DNA from: an uncultured Eubacteriales bacterium
GTDB lineage: Bacteria > Bacillota > Clostridia > Oscillospirales > Acutalibacteraceae
Direction of reading: 5' to 3'
Length of the DNA: 64,000 nt
Assembly: GCA_934511365.1 (NCBI GenBank)
Contig: CAKSWC010000001.1
Location: 1 to 64,000, forward strand
A program made the position numbers and the translations under genes. The notes under the pieces are model-generated. The model was not told the DNA's origin. It worked only from the letters and a program-made list of their open reading frames with translations, and ran no database searches. Of this stretch, positions 33,574-47,788 are shown piece by piece. Position 1 is the stretch's first letter, and each line of letters begins with the position of its first letter.

Positions 33574-34467
33574 TTAAAGGCCGGTTTTTTCTCTGATATA
33601 GTTTCTTGCAAGAACGGCATATTCAAACGGGTTCGCCTTTGCCGGATCCTGCTCCGCTTCAACAACAACCCAGCCTTCATAATCAGCTTCGGCAAGAATA
33701 TCAAAAACGGGGGTAAAGTCAAAATCGCCGTCTCCCGGAACGGTGAACGCGCCTGCGCGGACGCAGTCAAGGAAGCTGTAGCCCTTGACCTTTGCATCGT
33801 CAATTACGCTCTGGCGGATGCTCTTGAGGTGAACGTGCTTAACACGGTGAACGTACTTTTTAAGAACGGCAACCGCATCCTCACCGCTGAAAGCAAGGTG
33901 GCCGGTATCGAAAAGAAGATAAACAAGGTTCGGATCGGTAAGCTCCATGAGCTTATCAATTTCCTCGGTTGTCTGAACGCCCGTTCCCATGTGGTGGTGA
34001 ACGGTGAAAAACATTCCTTTTTCCTTTGCAAGGCGGCCCATTTCATTGAAGCCTTTTGCAATAAGTGCCCACTGCTCATCGGTATAGACGGGCTTTGCGC
34101 CGAAAATTGAAACAGGCTTGCCCTGAATGCTGTTGCCCTGCTCAGAAGCTCCGATAACCTTTGCGCCGAGCGCATGAAGGAAGTCTCTGTGCTTTATAAA
34201 AGCCTTTATGGTTGCGTCATATCCCTCAGAAAGCAGGAGAGAGGAGAACCATGCGTTGCAGATTCTCATGCCTCTGACGTCAAGCTTATGCTTGAGAGTT
34301 TCAACATCTTTTGGATATTTGTTTCCGATTTCGCTTCCGGTGAAGCCGGCAAGAGCCATTTCGCTGATGCACTGCTCAAAGGTGTTTTCCGCGCCGAGGT
34401 CGGGCAAATCGTCATTTGTCCACGCGATAGGAGCAATGGCAAGCTGAACTTTTTCTTTATTAAGCAT
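33574..34467 (-). CDS. iolE: Inosose dehydratase IolE
   Basis: The 297-residue TIM-barrel enzyme of the AP-endonuclease-2 family starts with [19 protein letters not shown] and continues [50 protein letters not shown] and VPGDGDFDF. This is the IolE pattern. It dehydrates scyllo-inosose to a trione-hydrate intermediate in myo-inositol catabolism. It lies 20 nt downstream of iolD and 27 nt upstream of the phosphoesterase gene. Confidence 0.95.
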   Translation of the reverse strand: MLNKEKVQLAIAPIAWTNDDLPDLGAENTFEQCISEMALAGFTGSEIGNKYPKDVETLKHKLDVRGMRICNAWFSSLLLSEGYDATIKAFIKHRDFLHALGAKVIGASEQGNSIQGKPVSIFGAKPVYTDEQWALIAKGFNEMGRLAKEKGMFFTVHHHMGTGVQTTEEIDKLMELTDPNLVYLLFDTGHLAFSGEDAVAVLKKYVHRVKHVHLKSIRQSVIDDAKVKGYSFLDCVRAGAFTVPGDGDFDFTPVFDILAEADYEGWVVVEAEQDPAKANPFEYAVLARNYIREKTGL

Positions 34468-34486
34468 ATAATTCTTCTCCTTTTAA

Positions 34487-36328
34487 TCAATAGAGTCTTG
34501 CTTTTTCAATGTTTTCTTTCATATCTTCATAAGCCTTCTGAACGGTCTTGCTGGTTGAAACCTCGGCAACGCCGACTCTCCACCAGGAATCATAACCGTC
34601 TGACATGGACTTATGGGCAACCTTGATGTCAAAAAGGCAAGGAACAGTCTGCTTTTTTGAGTCCTCCAAAGCGGCATAAAGCTCTTCCTCGTTCGTCACG
34701 CGATATGCCTTGCAGCCATAGCCTTCTGCAATTTTTGCGTAATCGGTAACAATAACCTCACCGTCAAGGCCGGTTGCGGTTCTTCTTGTGAAGCGCGTTC
34801 CGTAGGTTTCCGTTCCCTGGTTGTTCTGGAGGTTTTCAATGCAACCCCAGCCGCTGTTATCAAAGAGCATGACGTTGATTTTTGCCTTTTCCTGAACGGC
34901 GGTGTAAAGCTCACTGTGGAGCATAAGGAATGAGCCATCGCCGACCATTGTGTAGACCTCTTTTTCCGGGCAGGCAAGCTTTGCACCGAGAGCGCCGCAG
35001 ATCTCATAGCCCATGCAGGAGAAGCCGTACTCAACATGATAGGTATATTCACCCTTGGACTTCCAAAGTCGTTGCATACAACCGGGAAGCGAACCGGCGG
35101 AGGCGAGGGCAATCGCGTCATTCTCCGCTTTTTCATTAATTATGCCGAGCGCACGGGTCTGTGAAAATCCGTTTTCAAGCTTAACGCTGAAACAGCGGTC
35201 AATCTCTTTAAAGAACTCAACCTGAGCTTTTTTGTATTCATCAGTCCATGAGGACTTATAGCCGCCGAGTTTTTCTGAAATTCTGTCAAGGGATTCTTTT
35301 GCATCGCCAAGAACGGCAACACTGTCCATTTTGAAAGCGTCAAAGGAGCAGACATTGATTGAAAGCATTTTAACGTCCGGATTCTGGAAGCCCCATTTTG
35401 AGCAGGTTGTGAAATCCGTGAGCCTTGTTCCAACGGCAATGACGAGGTCGGTCTGCTTTGCGATTGCGTTGGCAGAGCCTGTTCCGGTAACACCGACTCC
35501 ACCCATGTTGAGCGGATGGTTCCACGGAATCTGGCCTTTTCCCGCCTGCGTTTCTCCGATGGGAATGTTGAACTTTTCCGCAAAGGCAAGAGCGGACCTA
35601 TAGCTTTCGCTGTATGTTACGCCGCCGCCGACAATCATCATCGGCTTTTTGGCGCTTTTTATCATTTCTGCTGCGGCAGCGGTTTCGCGCTCTGATGGAA
35701 TTCGTCTGTCCATATACCAAACGCGCTTTTTGAGGAAATGCTCCGGGTAATCAAAGGCTTCAGCCTCAACGTCCTGCGGCATTGCAATGCAGACAGCTCC
35801 GGTGTCCGCCGGATCCGTGAGAACGCGCATTGCGTTGATGCAGGCAGTCATAAGCTGCTCCGGACGGTTGATTCTGTCAAAATATTTGCAAACAGGCTTG
35901 AAAGCATCATTGGCCGTGATTCCGACCGAGGTCGGCTGTTCAATCTGCTGCAAAACAGGGTCGGGCTGGCGGCAGGCAAAGGTATCACCGGGAAGAACAA
36001 GAAGCGGAATCCTGTTCGCCGTTGCAGTTCCGCAGGCAGTAACCATATTGAGCGCACCGGGGCCTATTGAAGATGTGCAGGCAATGATTTCGCGCCTTTT
36101 TTTCTGCTTTGCAAAAGCGATTGCGGCGTGAGCCATGCCCTGCTCGTTATGACCCTGATAATATGTCAGCGAATGTCCGCCCTGCTCAAGAGCCTGGCCG
36201 ATTCCGACAACGCAGCCGTGGCCAAAGATTCCAAAAATGCCTTTAACAAATTTTGTTTCCTTTCCGTCAAAGGAGACATACTGATTATCAAGGAATTTAA
36301 CAAGAGCTTGCGCCATTGTGAGCTTCAT
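34487..36328 (-). CDS. iolD: 3D-trihydroxycyclohexanedione acylhydrolase IolD
   Basis: The ThDP-dependent enzyme starts at ATG 36328 (AAAGGAG 10 nt before; the upstream in-frame start is too close to this site) and is 613 residues. Features include FVKGIFGIFGHGCVVGIGQA near 30, the acidic HNEQGMAHAAIAFAKQ helix, VGTRLTDFTT, and the ThDP/Mg motif VGDGSFLMLHSELYTAVQEK near 445 with DNSGWGCIENLQNNQG. IolD cleaves the trione ring to 5-deoxyglucuronate. It follows iolB by 5 nt. Confidence 0.95.
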   Translation of the reverse strand: MKLTMAQALVKFLDNQYVSFDGKETKFVKGIFGIFGHGCVVGIGQALEQGGHSLTYYQGHNEQGMAHAAIAFAKQKKRREIIACTSSIGPGALNMVTACGTATANRIPLLVLPGDTFACRQPDPVLQQIEQPTSVGITANDAFKPVCKYFDRINRPEQLMTACINAMRVLTDPADTGAVCIAMPQDVEAEAFDYPEHFLKKRVWYMDRRIPSERETAAAAEMIKSAKKPMMIVGGGVTYSESYRSALAFAEKFNIPIGETQAGKGQIPWNHPLNMGGVGVTGTGSANAIAKQTDLVIAVGTRLTDFTTCSKWGFQNPDVKMLSINVCSFDAFKMDSVAVLGDAKESLDRISEKLGGYKSSWTDEYKKAQVEFFKEIDRCFSVKLENGFSQTRALGIINEKAENDAIALASAGSLPGCMQRLWKSKGEYTYHVEYGFSCMGYEICGALGAKLACPEKEVYTMVGDGSFLMLHSELYTAVQEKAKINVMLFDNSGWGCIENLQNNQGTETYGTRFTRRTATGLDGEVIVTDYAKIAEGYGCKAYRVTNEEELYAALEDSKKQTVPCLFDIKVAHKSMSDGYDSWWRVGVAEVSTSKTVQKAYEDMKENIEKARLY

Positions 36329-36333
36329 TTGGT

Positions 36334-37137
36334 TCATTCTCCTTTCATCGGCGGCCACATTTTCTCTTCGTTTTCCGGGTCGGTCACCCAGCGGTGCTCC
36401 GGAATGAAATATGGCGTGATATACGGATTGCCGTCAAGGTGGCGGATAACCCAAAGATACCACATTGCGTAGCCGGGAGCCGTTGTCTGCGGATGAGTTT
36501 CCTCATTCACGATGAAAACGGTTGAATTGTTGTGGGTCTTATAGACCGTTTCGTCAAGCTCGGCAAAGCCGTAGCCGTTTTCGGGATTGAATTTATAGTA
36601 ATAGATTTCCGGCTGCGGATGGTTGTGCGGCGGATAGCTGCTCCACTTTCCCGGAAAACCTATGACCTCGCCGAGAACAAGGTTTGAATATGGAGCGTTT
36701 GAGTAATCAAAAACGGTTCTTACAATTCTTGTTGAAGCCTCGCGCATTGTTCCGGCTCCCCTGTTTTCGCTTGCGCATTCCTCGGGAGTGTAGAGCTTTG
36801 AGGGGAAGGTTCTTTCGTTGGTCGTTCTGTGGACGCACCACTCGCTTTCACCCAAAGCGGTGATTGTGATTTCAACGTCGTTGGCAACATGAAGCACCCA
36901 CGGCTCAAAATCAAAGCAGTTTGCGCGTTCAACAACAACTTCCTTTCCGTCAAAGGAAAGTTTTGCTTTTCCGCTCACAAGCAGATAGGCACGCTCAAGA
37001 TGCTGATTTTCGGAAAAAACGTCGCCCTCTTTCATGCGCAGAACACCGAAATCCATGAGCGAATGCTGCTCTTTATTGTCCATTGTTGAAATTGCGGTAT
37101 ATCCGTACGGAAACTCTTTAGGTCCTCTGATATGCAT
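36334..37137 (-). CDS. iolB: 5-deoxy-glucuronate isomerase IolB
   Basis: The bicupin of 267 residues starts at ATG 37137 (MHIRGPKEF). Characteristic pieces are FGVLRMKEGDVF, LVSGKAKLSFDGKEVVVERA, GESEWCVHRTTNERTFPS, then PPHNHPQPEIYYYKFNPENG with metal-binding His residues near 165-170 and the final HRWVTDPENEEKMWPP. It isomerises 5-deoxyglucuronate to 2-deoxy-5-keto-gluconate. Its stop sits within the iolD ribosome-site region, implying coupled translation. Confidence 0.95.
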   Translation of the reverse strand: MHIRGPKEFPYGYTAISTMDNKEQHSLMDFGVLRMKEGDVFSENQHLERAYLLVSGKAKLSFDGKEVVVERANCFDFEPWVLHVANDVEITITALGESEWCVHRTTNERTFPSKLYTPEECASENRGAGTMREASTRIVRTVFDYSNAPYSNLVLGEVIGFPGKWSSYPPHNHPQPEIYYYKFNPENGYGFAELDETVYKTHNNSTVFIVNEETHPQTTAPGYAMWYLWVIRHLDGNPYITPYFIPEHRWVTDPENEEKMWPPMKGE

Positions 37138-37225
37138 AATAAAGCCTAGCCTTTCCCGGCGTATCAAACACGCCGTTTCTTATTTGAATGCCGGTGTCCG
37201 AAAAGGACACCGGACGTTCGGTAAA

Positions 37226-38239
37226 TCACATAATTTCAGAAATTTTGACCGGTCTGCCTTCCTTAACGGACTTCTTGGCAGCGAGAGCAATGAGGATGGC
37301 GGCAAGTCCGTCTTCGCCGGTGGTCGGGGTCGGCTTATCGTTCTGAACAGCATCGACAAACTGAATCATCTCATCGCGGAAGGACTGCATATATCTTTCA
37401 AGGAAGAAATAAAGCGGCTTATCGGTCATAACACCGTCAGCGGTCATAAGTGTAACATTGGTCGGGGTATCGTTCGCGGCAACGGCAGCGCCGAGAGAAC
37501 CGAAAGCCTCAACCCTCTGGTCATAGCCGTATGCTGCGCGGCGGGAGTTATCAATAACGCCGATTGCGCCGTTTTTAAACTTGAGAGAGACAATAGCGGT
37601 GTCAACATCGCCGGCTTCGCCGATTGCGGGATCAACAAGGCAGGTTGCATTGACATAAACTTCCTCAACCTCGCTGCCGGCAATGAAGCAGGCCATATCA
37701 AAGTCATGGATGGTCATATCAAGGAAAATTCCGCCCGAAACCGCGGCGTACTCCGCTGACGGGGGCTCAGGGTCGCGTGAAGTGATTTTGACAAGCTCAA
37801 GCTTTCCGATTTTGCCTTCGTTAATAAGCTCACGGATATGGGAGAAGTTATGGTCAAAGCGGCGGTTGAAGCCGACCTGAAGCTTTACACCGGCTTTTTT
37901 AACCGCATCAATAACGGCAAGAACTTTTTCCGGGGTGAGATCAACGGGCTTCTCGCAGAAAATGTGCTTTCCGGCTTTGGCCGCTTCAATGGAAATATCC
38001 GCATGAGTATCGGTTGAAGAGCAAACAAGAACCGCGTCGATTTCCGGATCGGCGAGCATCTCCTTATAGCTGTCATATATCTTTTCAATACCGTATTCGG
38101 CAGCAAGAGCAGGAAGCGCGTCTTTATAGACATCCGTAATTCCAAGAACCTTTGCGCCGGGAACATTGTATGTAATTGACTTCATGTGAACCTTACCGAT
38201 TCTTCCGGCACCGATGATGCCGATGTTTAACTGTTTCAT
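37226..38239 (-). CDS. iolG: Inositol 2-dehydrogenase IolG
   Basis: The 337-residue GFO/IDH/MocA oxidoreductase has an NAD-binding IGIIGAGRIGKVHMKS near the N-terminus, the HIFCEKPVDLTPE lysine motif near 92-104, LQVGFNRRFDHNF and the catalytic SGGIFLDMTIHDFDMACF region near 170-187. It oxidises myo-inositol to scyllo-inosose with NAD+. It is the first gene of the operon, with a strong AACGGAGGAATTCC ribosome site. iolC, iolJ and iolA are absent from the window, so later steps must be encoded elsewhere or differ. Confidence 0.93.
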   Translation of the reverse strand: MKQLNIGIIGAGRIGKVHMKSITYNVPGAKVLGITDVYKDALPALAAEYGIEKIYDSYKEMLADPEIDAVLVCSSTDTHADISIEAAKAGKHIFCEKPVDLTPEKVLAVIDAVKKAGVKLQVGFNRRFDHNFSHIRELINEGKIGKLELVKITSRDPEPPSAEYAAVSGGIFLDMTIHDFDMACFIAGSEVEEVYVNATCLVDPAIGEAGDVDTAIVSLKFKNGAIGVIDNSRRAAYGYDQRVEAFGSLGAAVAANDTPTNVTLMTADGVMTDKPLYFFLERYMQSFRDEMIQFVDAVQNDKPTPTTGEDGLAAILIALAAKKSVKEGRPVKISEIM

Positions 38240-38307
38240 TATGGAATTCCTCCGTTTAACATAGTGTCACAGCAGCGCAAAAAGCGAAACCTACTGTACC
38301 ATTCCAA

Positions 38308-38337
38308 ATTATAACACACAAAAGCGGACGGTTTCAA
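38308..38337 (-). promoter_or_regulatory. Promoter of the iol operon
   Basis: TTGAAA, an 18-nt spacer and TATAAT on the minus strand. The -35 box lies inside the lacZ terminator hairpin. The 70-nt leader before iolG contains a GCGAAACC region without a clear operator. Confidence 0.6.
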
Positions 38338-38351
38338 GAAAAACCGTCCGC
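38324..38351 (-). terminator. Terminator of lacZ
   Basis: A perfect 11-bp stem GCGGACGGTTT/AAACCGTCCGC with a 6-nt loop, followed on the minus strand by TTTTGTGTGTT. Confidence 0.85.
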
Positions 38352-38395
38352 CTGATGTTATAAATTAAAGCAATATTTTTGTGCAAATAGCCAAA

Positions 38396-41464
<3,069 letters not shown>

Positions 41465-41550
41465 TTATTTTGCAAATAATACCATGATATATTCCGCGCT
41501 CTTTTGGCAATAATCAGAATGATATAAAAGGTCACATTGGGGGAAGAGAC

Positions 41551-42333
41551 TTGCATTTCAACAAGGTCGAGATCTGCGGAATTGACACATCAAAGCTCAA
41601 GGTACTCTCCGAGAAAGAGAAAACCGAGCTTTTAATCAAAAGCCACGCCGGCGACAAAGAAGCACGGGAAAAGCTCATCAACGGAAACCTGCGCCTTGTT
41701 CTGAGCGTTATTCAGCGCTTTTCAAACAGGGGCGAAAACCCGGACGATCTTTTTCAGGTCGGCTGCATTGGACTTATTAAGGCCATTGATCACTTTGACA
41801 CAAATTTACAAGTAAAATTTTCCACCTATGGGGTGCCTATGATCATCGGTGAAATCAGACGCTATCTGCGCGATAACGCCCCCGTCCGCGTCTCGCGCTC
41901 TATCCGCGACACGGCGTACCACGCAATGCAGGTTAGAGAAAGGCTTCAGAACGAAACGCAGAAAGAACCGACCGCCGAAGAAATTGCAAAGGAGATGGGT
42001 ATCAAAAGAGAAGCCGTTGTTCTTGCGCTTGAAGCCATTGTTGAACCCGTCTCGCTTTATGAACCGGTATACTATGACGCAGGCGACACAATATACGTTA
42101 TGGATCAGATTGGCGACAGCAACACGGACGTCAACTGGATTGATGAGATACTTTTGAAAAAAGCTATACGCGAACTTCCGGAACGGGAAAAGAACATTCT
42201 CTCCCTACGATTCATGCAGGGGCTGACGCAAACAGAGGTTGCAAAGGAGATAGGAATCTCTCAAGCGCAGGTGTCGCGGCTTGAAAAGGGCGCTCTTGAC
42301 AAAATTAAAAGCCACAGAAAAATATTTATATAA
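41551..42333 (+). CDS. sigG: Sporulation sigma factor SigG
   Basis: The 260-residue sigma-70 family protein starts with TTG after GGGGGAAGAG. The opening HFNKVEICGIDTSKLKVLSE is the specific SigG N-terminus. Region 2 (RLVLSVIQRFSNRGENPDDL, VKFSTYGVPMIIGEIRRYL), region 3 (RVSRSIRDTAYHAM, EEIAKEMGIKREAV) and region 4 (LRFMQGLTQTEVAKEIGISQ, AQVSRLEKGALDKIKSH) are complete. SigG directs forespore genes after engulfment, so the organism probably makes spores. Unlike the common spoIIGA-sigE-sigG cluster, it stands alone here. Confidence 0.95.
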   Translation: MHFNKVEICGIDTSKLKVLSEKEKTELLIKSHAGDKEAREKLINGNLRLVLSVIQRFSNRGENPDDLFQVGCIGLIKAIDHFDTNLQVKFSTYGVPMIIGEIRRYLRDNAPVRVSRSIRDTAYHAMQVRERLQNETQKEPTAEEIAKEMGIKREAVVLALEAIVEPVSLYEPVYYDAGDTIYVMDQIGDSNTDVNWIDEILLKKAIRELPEREKNILSLRFMQGLTQTEVAKEIGISQAQVSRLEKGALDKIKSHRKIFI

Positions 42334-42338
42334 TTCAA

Positions 42339-42380
42339 AATGTCCGGCATGACCTTTCGGTTCGCCGGACATTAAAATTT
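42339..42380 (+). terminator. Terminator of sigG
   Basis: A perfect 10-bp stem AATGTCCGGC/GCCGGACATT with a 15-nt loop, followed by AAAATTTTTGC. Confidence 0.8.
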
Positions 42381-42387
42381 TTGCTTT

Positions 42388-42807
42388 TTATGCGTATCCC
42401 TGACTGTAAAGCACCCAGGGACTGTTTGCGTCTTTTCTGTAAAAGATGAAGCTCCACCCATCAAAATATGAATACGGCTCTTGAGACTGAGTTTCCTTTC
42501 CGGTCAGATAATCGGCTTTTATCACAAGTATGTTTTGCGCCTTGTCAACTCCGTCAATCTGGTCAAGGAACGACTCTGCGTAATCGAGCCATTTATCGCT
42601 GTAATATATCTTCACCGGATAACACTTGACCTCTCCGGAGCGAAAATCTTTTTCGGCAAGTTTTGCGCATTTTAAAATATCCTCATCGGAATAGACGGCG
42701 CTTTTTTCAAGGCTATAACCCGGCTTATACCTTCCGAACTCACGCCCCGCTAAAAATGCACCGACAGCAAGAACCATAACAAGAACAACCGCAATCGCTT
42801 TTTTCAT
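42388..42807 (-). CDS. Small membrane-anchored protein of unknown function
   Basis: From ATG 42807 (AAGGAAGGTGG ribosome site) the product is 139 residues with one N-terminal hydrophobic segment (about 3-20). An extracytoplasmic domain of about 110 residues follows (SDEDILKCAKLAEKDFRSG, IYYSDKWLDYAES, SWSFIFYRKDANSPW-like end). The pattern of a small secreted alpha+beta domain ending in a YRKDxxSPW strand resembles DUF4829-type proteins, but I do not assign it firmly. It follows the SanA-like gene by 17 nt and probably shares its transcript. Confidence 0.6.
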   Translation of the reverse strand: MKKAIAVVLVMVLAVGAFLAGREFGRYKPGYSLEKSAVYSDEDILKCAKLAEKDFRSGEVKCYPVKIYYSDKWLDYAESFLDQIDGVDKAQNILVIKADYLTGKETQSQEPYSYFDGWSFIFYRKDANSPWVLYSQGYA

Positions 42808-42824
42808 CAGTTCCACCTTCCTTT

Positions 42825-43448
42825 TCAATCAAGCGCACAAAGAAGGAAATCCTTGTTCCTTGCAAGCACCTCACGAAGAGACCAGAGAATCTGCCGCGGA
42901 TAAAACGGAAGATACGCCGTAACTCCGTATGCCTCAATTCCGAGTTTGTTTGCAATATAAAGCGCCCGATACATATGATACGGCTGAGTAATTATGATGA
43001 TTTTCTTTGCGCCGAATTTTTCTTTTGCGTTTTTCAGGCTTTCATAAGTTGAGAAGCCGTAATCGTCAATGGTCATTTGGCTTTCCTCAACGCCGTTTTC
43101 AATGCTGACTTTTTTCATTACGGCAAGCTCGTTATAGCTTTCGCCGCTGTTGTCTCCGGTGAGAAGAAGCGAGGCGCCGCTCTGCCTTTCCAAAACCTGA
43201 GCGCCCGTTTTCAGCCGCTCATAAAGCATACGCGACGGTGTTCCGTCCTCACGAACACCGCAGCCGAGAACAAGAACATAATCCACCTTGTCAAGTCGCG
43301 ACGCTTCTTCACTACTTATTATTTTTCCCCTTTGGGAAAGTATGATATAAAAATTAACACCGAACCCATAGCCTGCGCAAAGGAGCACAAACGTCAAAAT
43401 TAAAGCTACGGTTCTTTTTGCCGCTTTGTTCAATTTTTTCTTTTTCAT
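42825..43448 (-). CDS. DUF218 membrane protein, SanA/YdcF family
   Basis: The 207-residue protein starts at ATG 43448. One transmembrane segment lies near 12-32 and a DUF218 domain follows: VDYVLVLGCGVREDGTPSRM, LLLTGDNSGESYNE, MTIDDYGFSTYESLKNAK, then IIIITQPYHMYRALYIANKL. E. coli SanA affects envelope permeability, and YdcF binds SAM-like ligands; the enzymatic role of the family is unclear. A TTGAAT/TATAAT promoter (16-nt spacer) lies about 20-50 nt upstream. It is followed by the small membrane-anchored protein gene. Confidence 0.85.
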   Translation of the reverse strand: MKKKKLNKAAKRTVALILTFVLLCAGYGFGVNFYIILSQRGKIISSEEASRLDKVDYVLVLGCGVREDGTPSRMLYERLKTGAQVLERQSGASLLLTGDNSGESYNELAVMKKVSIENGVEESQMTIDDYGFSTYESLKNAKEKFGAKKIIIITQPYHMYRALYIANKLGIEAYGVTAYLPFYPRQILWSLREVLARNKDFLLCALD

Positions 43449-43562
43449 TTTCAACCGTCCTTTTTTGTTGGTACGGTTCCATTATATCAGCAATCATATA
43501 CTATTCAACAGGATAAAGGAAATTGTAAGTTTGCCGTAAGAAAATCTTAAGAAGCTGCCGAC

Positions 43563-44120
43563 TTACTGTTTATGCGCATTGTTCGCGATATCAAAAATGT
43601 TTCCGATAACGAACTTCTGCGCGTTCATGTTATATAAATTCTTTTTATATGTTATGCCTTCAGGGGAAACTCCGTCAATGGTGCTGATGCCGAGTTCCCG
43701 ACCTTTTTCGGCGGCAACCTTTCCCTTTTTTCCTGCGCGGATGTTTTCCGCAAGATATCCCTCTTCAAGGAGCCAGTTTGAAATTTTGACGGGTGAAATT
43801 TTTTTAACATTCTCATCAATAACGGCATTGATGCGCTTTGCAATGATTGCAACTCCAACAGGCGTTTCTGAAATTTCAACGGCTGAAACCTGCTCCTCTG
43901 TGATTAAAAAGGGTGCTTGACCGTTGGATACTCTTTGAACTTCTCCGCCGTTTTTAATAACTTTTTCAAGAACGCCGGAAACATAAAACAGGCAGCGGCT
44001 TATTTTAATGTTGTTAAGTATGCTGTCATTGTTTATATTCTCATCGGTCAGCGGGTCAATCCCGTTTGCGAGTTTGTCAATATACATCTTTGCTCTTTTG
44101 ATTGTTTCAAGCTCTGTCAT
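43563..44120 (-). CDS. Conserved hypothetical protein
   Basis: From ATG 44120 (AAAAGGAGATTTTAA ribosome site) the product is 185 residues, soluble, without signal or membrane segments. The N-terminus TELETIKRAKMYIDKLANGI and DPLTDENINNDSILNNIKIS, followed by RCLFYVSGVLEKVI, is a pattern I associate with an uncharacterised Clostridia family. The C-terminal half (PVKISNWLLEEGYLAE, GISTIDGVSPEGITY) looks like a small winged-helix-type domain. It lies 65 nt downstream of ligA in the same direction. I do not assign a function. Confidence 0.6.
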   Translation of the reverse strand: MTELETIKRAKMYIDKLANGIDPLTDENINNDSILNNIKISRCLFYVSGVLEKVIKNGGEVQRVSNGQAPFLITEEQVSAVEISETPVGVAIIAKRINAVIDENVKKISPVKISNWLLEEGYLAENIRAGKKGKVAAEKGRELGISTIDGVSPEGITYKKNLYNMNAQKFVIGNIFDIANNAHKQ

Positions 44121-44185
44121 CTTTAAAATCTCCTTTTCTGTTGATGGTGAAGCGCAATGCCGCTTTGCCGTCAATCAATCACGGG

Positions 44186-46363
<2,178 letters not shown>

Positions 46364-46391
46364 TTAACCTACAAGAAAGGTGGGTATTGTC

Positions 46392-46499
46392 ATGCAAAAT
46401 ATCTTTAATTTTCTTCTGCGCGAAAACTTCCGCTTCGGACGATGTTTAAAAGCACCGCATACAAAATCCGAAACAGAAAGGGAAGATAATAATGAGTAA
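46392..46499 (+). CDS. Leader ORF overlapping metY (35 aa)
   Basis: A 35-codon frame with its own ribosome site (AAGAAAGGTGGG, 10 nt before ATG) lies in the metY leader. Its stop overlaps the metY start by 8 nt (46492-46499). It reads [18 protein letters not shown], then [17 protein letters not shown], and contains one cysteine. The layout suggests translational coupling or a regulatory leader peptide for sulfur-amino-acid synthesis. It is not recognised as a known leader, and no terminator/antiterminator pair is evident, so its role is inferred. Confidence 0.5.
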   Translation: MQNIFNFLLRENFRFGRCLKAPHTKSETEREDNNE

Positions 46500-47775
46500 C
46501 TATAAATTTGAAACACTTCAGGTTCACGCCGGACAGGAAGCTCCCGACCCGGCAACGGACGCAAGAGCCGTTCCTATCTATGCCACAACGTCATACGTTT
46601 TTAAAGATTCGGCTCAGGCGGCAGGCCGCTTCGACCTTAGCGAGGGCGGAAACATCTATACCAGACTTCAAAACCCGACCTCCTCTGTTTTTGAAGCGAG
46701 GATAGCCGCGCTTGAGGGCGGCGTCGGGGCTCTTGCCACCGCTTCCGGCTCTGCGGCAATTACATATGCCGTTCAGAACATCGCCGTTTGCGGCGACCAC
46801 ATTGTTTCCAGCGCAAATCTTTACGGCGGAACATACAACCTTTTTTCAAACACGCTCAAAGAGCAGGGACTTGACACAACCTTTGTTGACCCCTCGAACC
46901 CGGAGAACTTTGAAAAGGCTATCAAAGAAAACACAAAGCTGCTTTACGCCGAAACGCTTGGCAACCCCAACTCAGATGTTATTGACATAAAGGCCATTGC
47001 AGATATCGCTCACCGCCACGGAATTCCGCTTATTGTTGACAACACCTTTGCAACACCGTTTTTGCTGCGCCCGATTGAATACGGCGCTGACATTGTTGTC
47101 CATTCGGCAACAAAATTCATCGGCGGCCACGGAACGGTCATGGGCGGCGTTGTTGTTGACGGCGGAAACTTTGACTGGACGCAGAACAACAAATTCCCCG
47201 GCCTCAGCGAGCCGAATCCGTCATACCACGGCATTGTTTTTTCAAAAGCGTGCGGAAAGAGCGCTTATATCGTAAAACTGCGCACAACGCTCATGAGAGA
47301 TCAGGGAGCAACAATTTCTCCGTTCAACTCTTTCCTTCTTCTTCAGGGGCTTGAAACGCTCTCTCTCAGAGTTGAGCGCCACGTTGAAAACGCGCTCAAG
47401 GTTGTTGACTTCCTCAAAAACCATCCGCAGGTTGAAAAAGTCAACCACCCCTCGCTTTCCTCCGGAAAGGAAAAAGAGCTTTATGATGAATACTTTCCGA
47501 ACGGCGGCGGTTCAATCTTCACCTTTGAAATCAAGGGCGGAGCAGACAAGGCGAAAAAGTTCACCGAAAGCCTTGAGCTTTTCTCGCTTCTTGCCAATGT
47601 TGCAGACGTGAAGAGTCTTGTTATTCACCCGGCCTCAACAACGCACTCTCAGCTTTCAAAAGAGGAGCTTCTTTCATGCAAAATCAAGCCGAACACCGTC
47701 CGGCTTTCAATCGGTACCGAACACATTGACGATATAATTGCAGACCTCAAACACGGTTTTGAGGCTGTTCAATAA
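46492..47775 (+). CDS. metY: O-acetylhomoserine sulfhydrylase (MetY type)
   Basis: The 427-residue PLP enzyme of the Cys/Met metabolism family starts with [20 protein letters not shown]. Key parts are [49 protein letters not shown], the PLP Lys in [20 protein letters not shown] (near 207) and [16 protein letters not shown]. It joins O-acetylhomoserine and sulfide to homocysteine. The AAAGGGAAGATAAT ribosome site lies within the leader ORF. cysK follows by 13 nt. Confidence 0.94.
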   Translation: MSNYKFETLQVHAGQEAPDPATDARAVPIYATTSYVFKDSAQAAGRFDLSEGGNIYTRLQNPTSSVFEARIAALEGGVGALATASGSAAITYAVQNIAVCGDHIVSSANLYGGTYNLFSNTLKEQGLDTTFVDPSNPENFEKAIKENTKLLYAETLGNPNSDVIDIKAIADIAHRHGIPLIVDNTFATPFLLRPIEYGADIVVHSATKFIGGHGTVMGGVVVDGGNFDWTQNNKFPGLSEPNPSYHGIVFSKACGKSAYIVKLRTTLMRDQGATISPFNSFLLLQGLETLSLRVERHVENALKVVDFLKNHPQVEKVNHPSLSSGKEKELYDEYFPNGGGSIFTFEIKGGADKAKKFTESLELFSLLANVADVKSLVIHPASTTHSQLSKEELLSCKIKPNTVRLSIGTEHIDDIIADLKHGFEAVQ

Positions 47776-47788
47776 GGAGACGATAACC

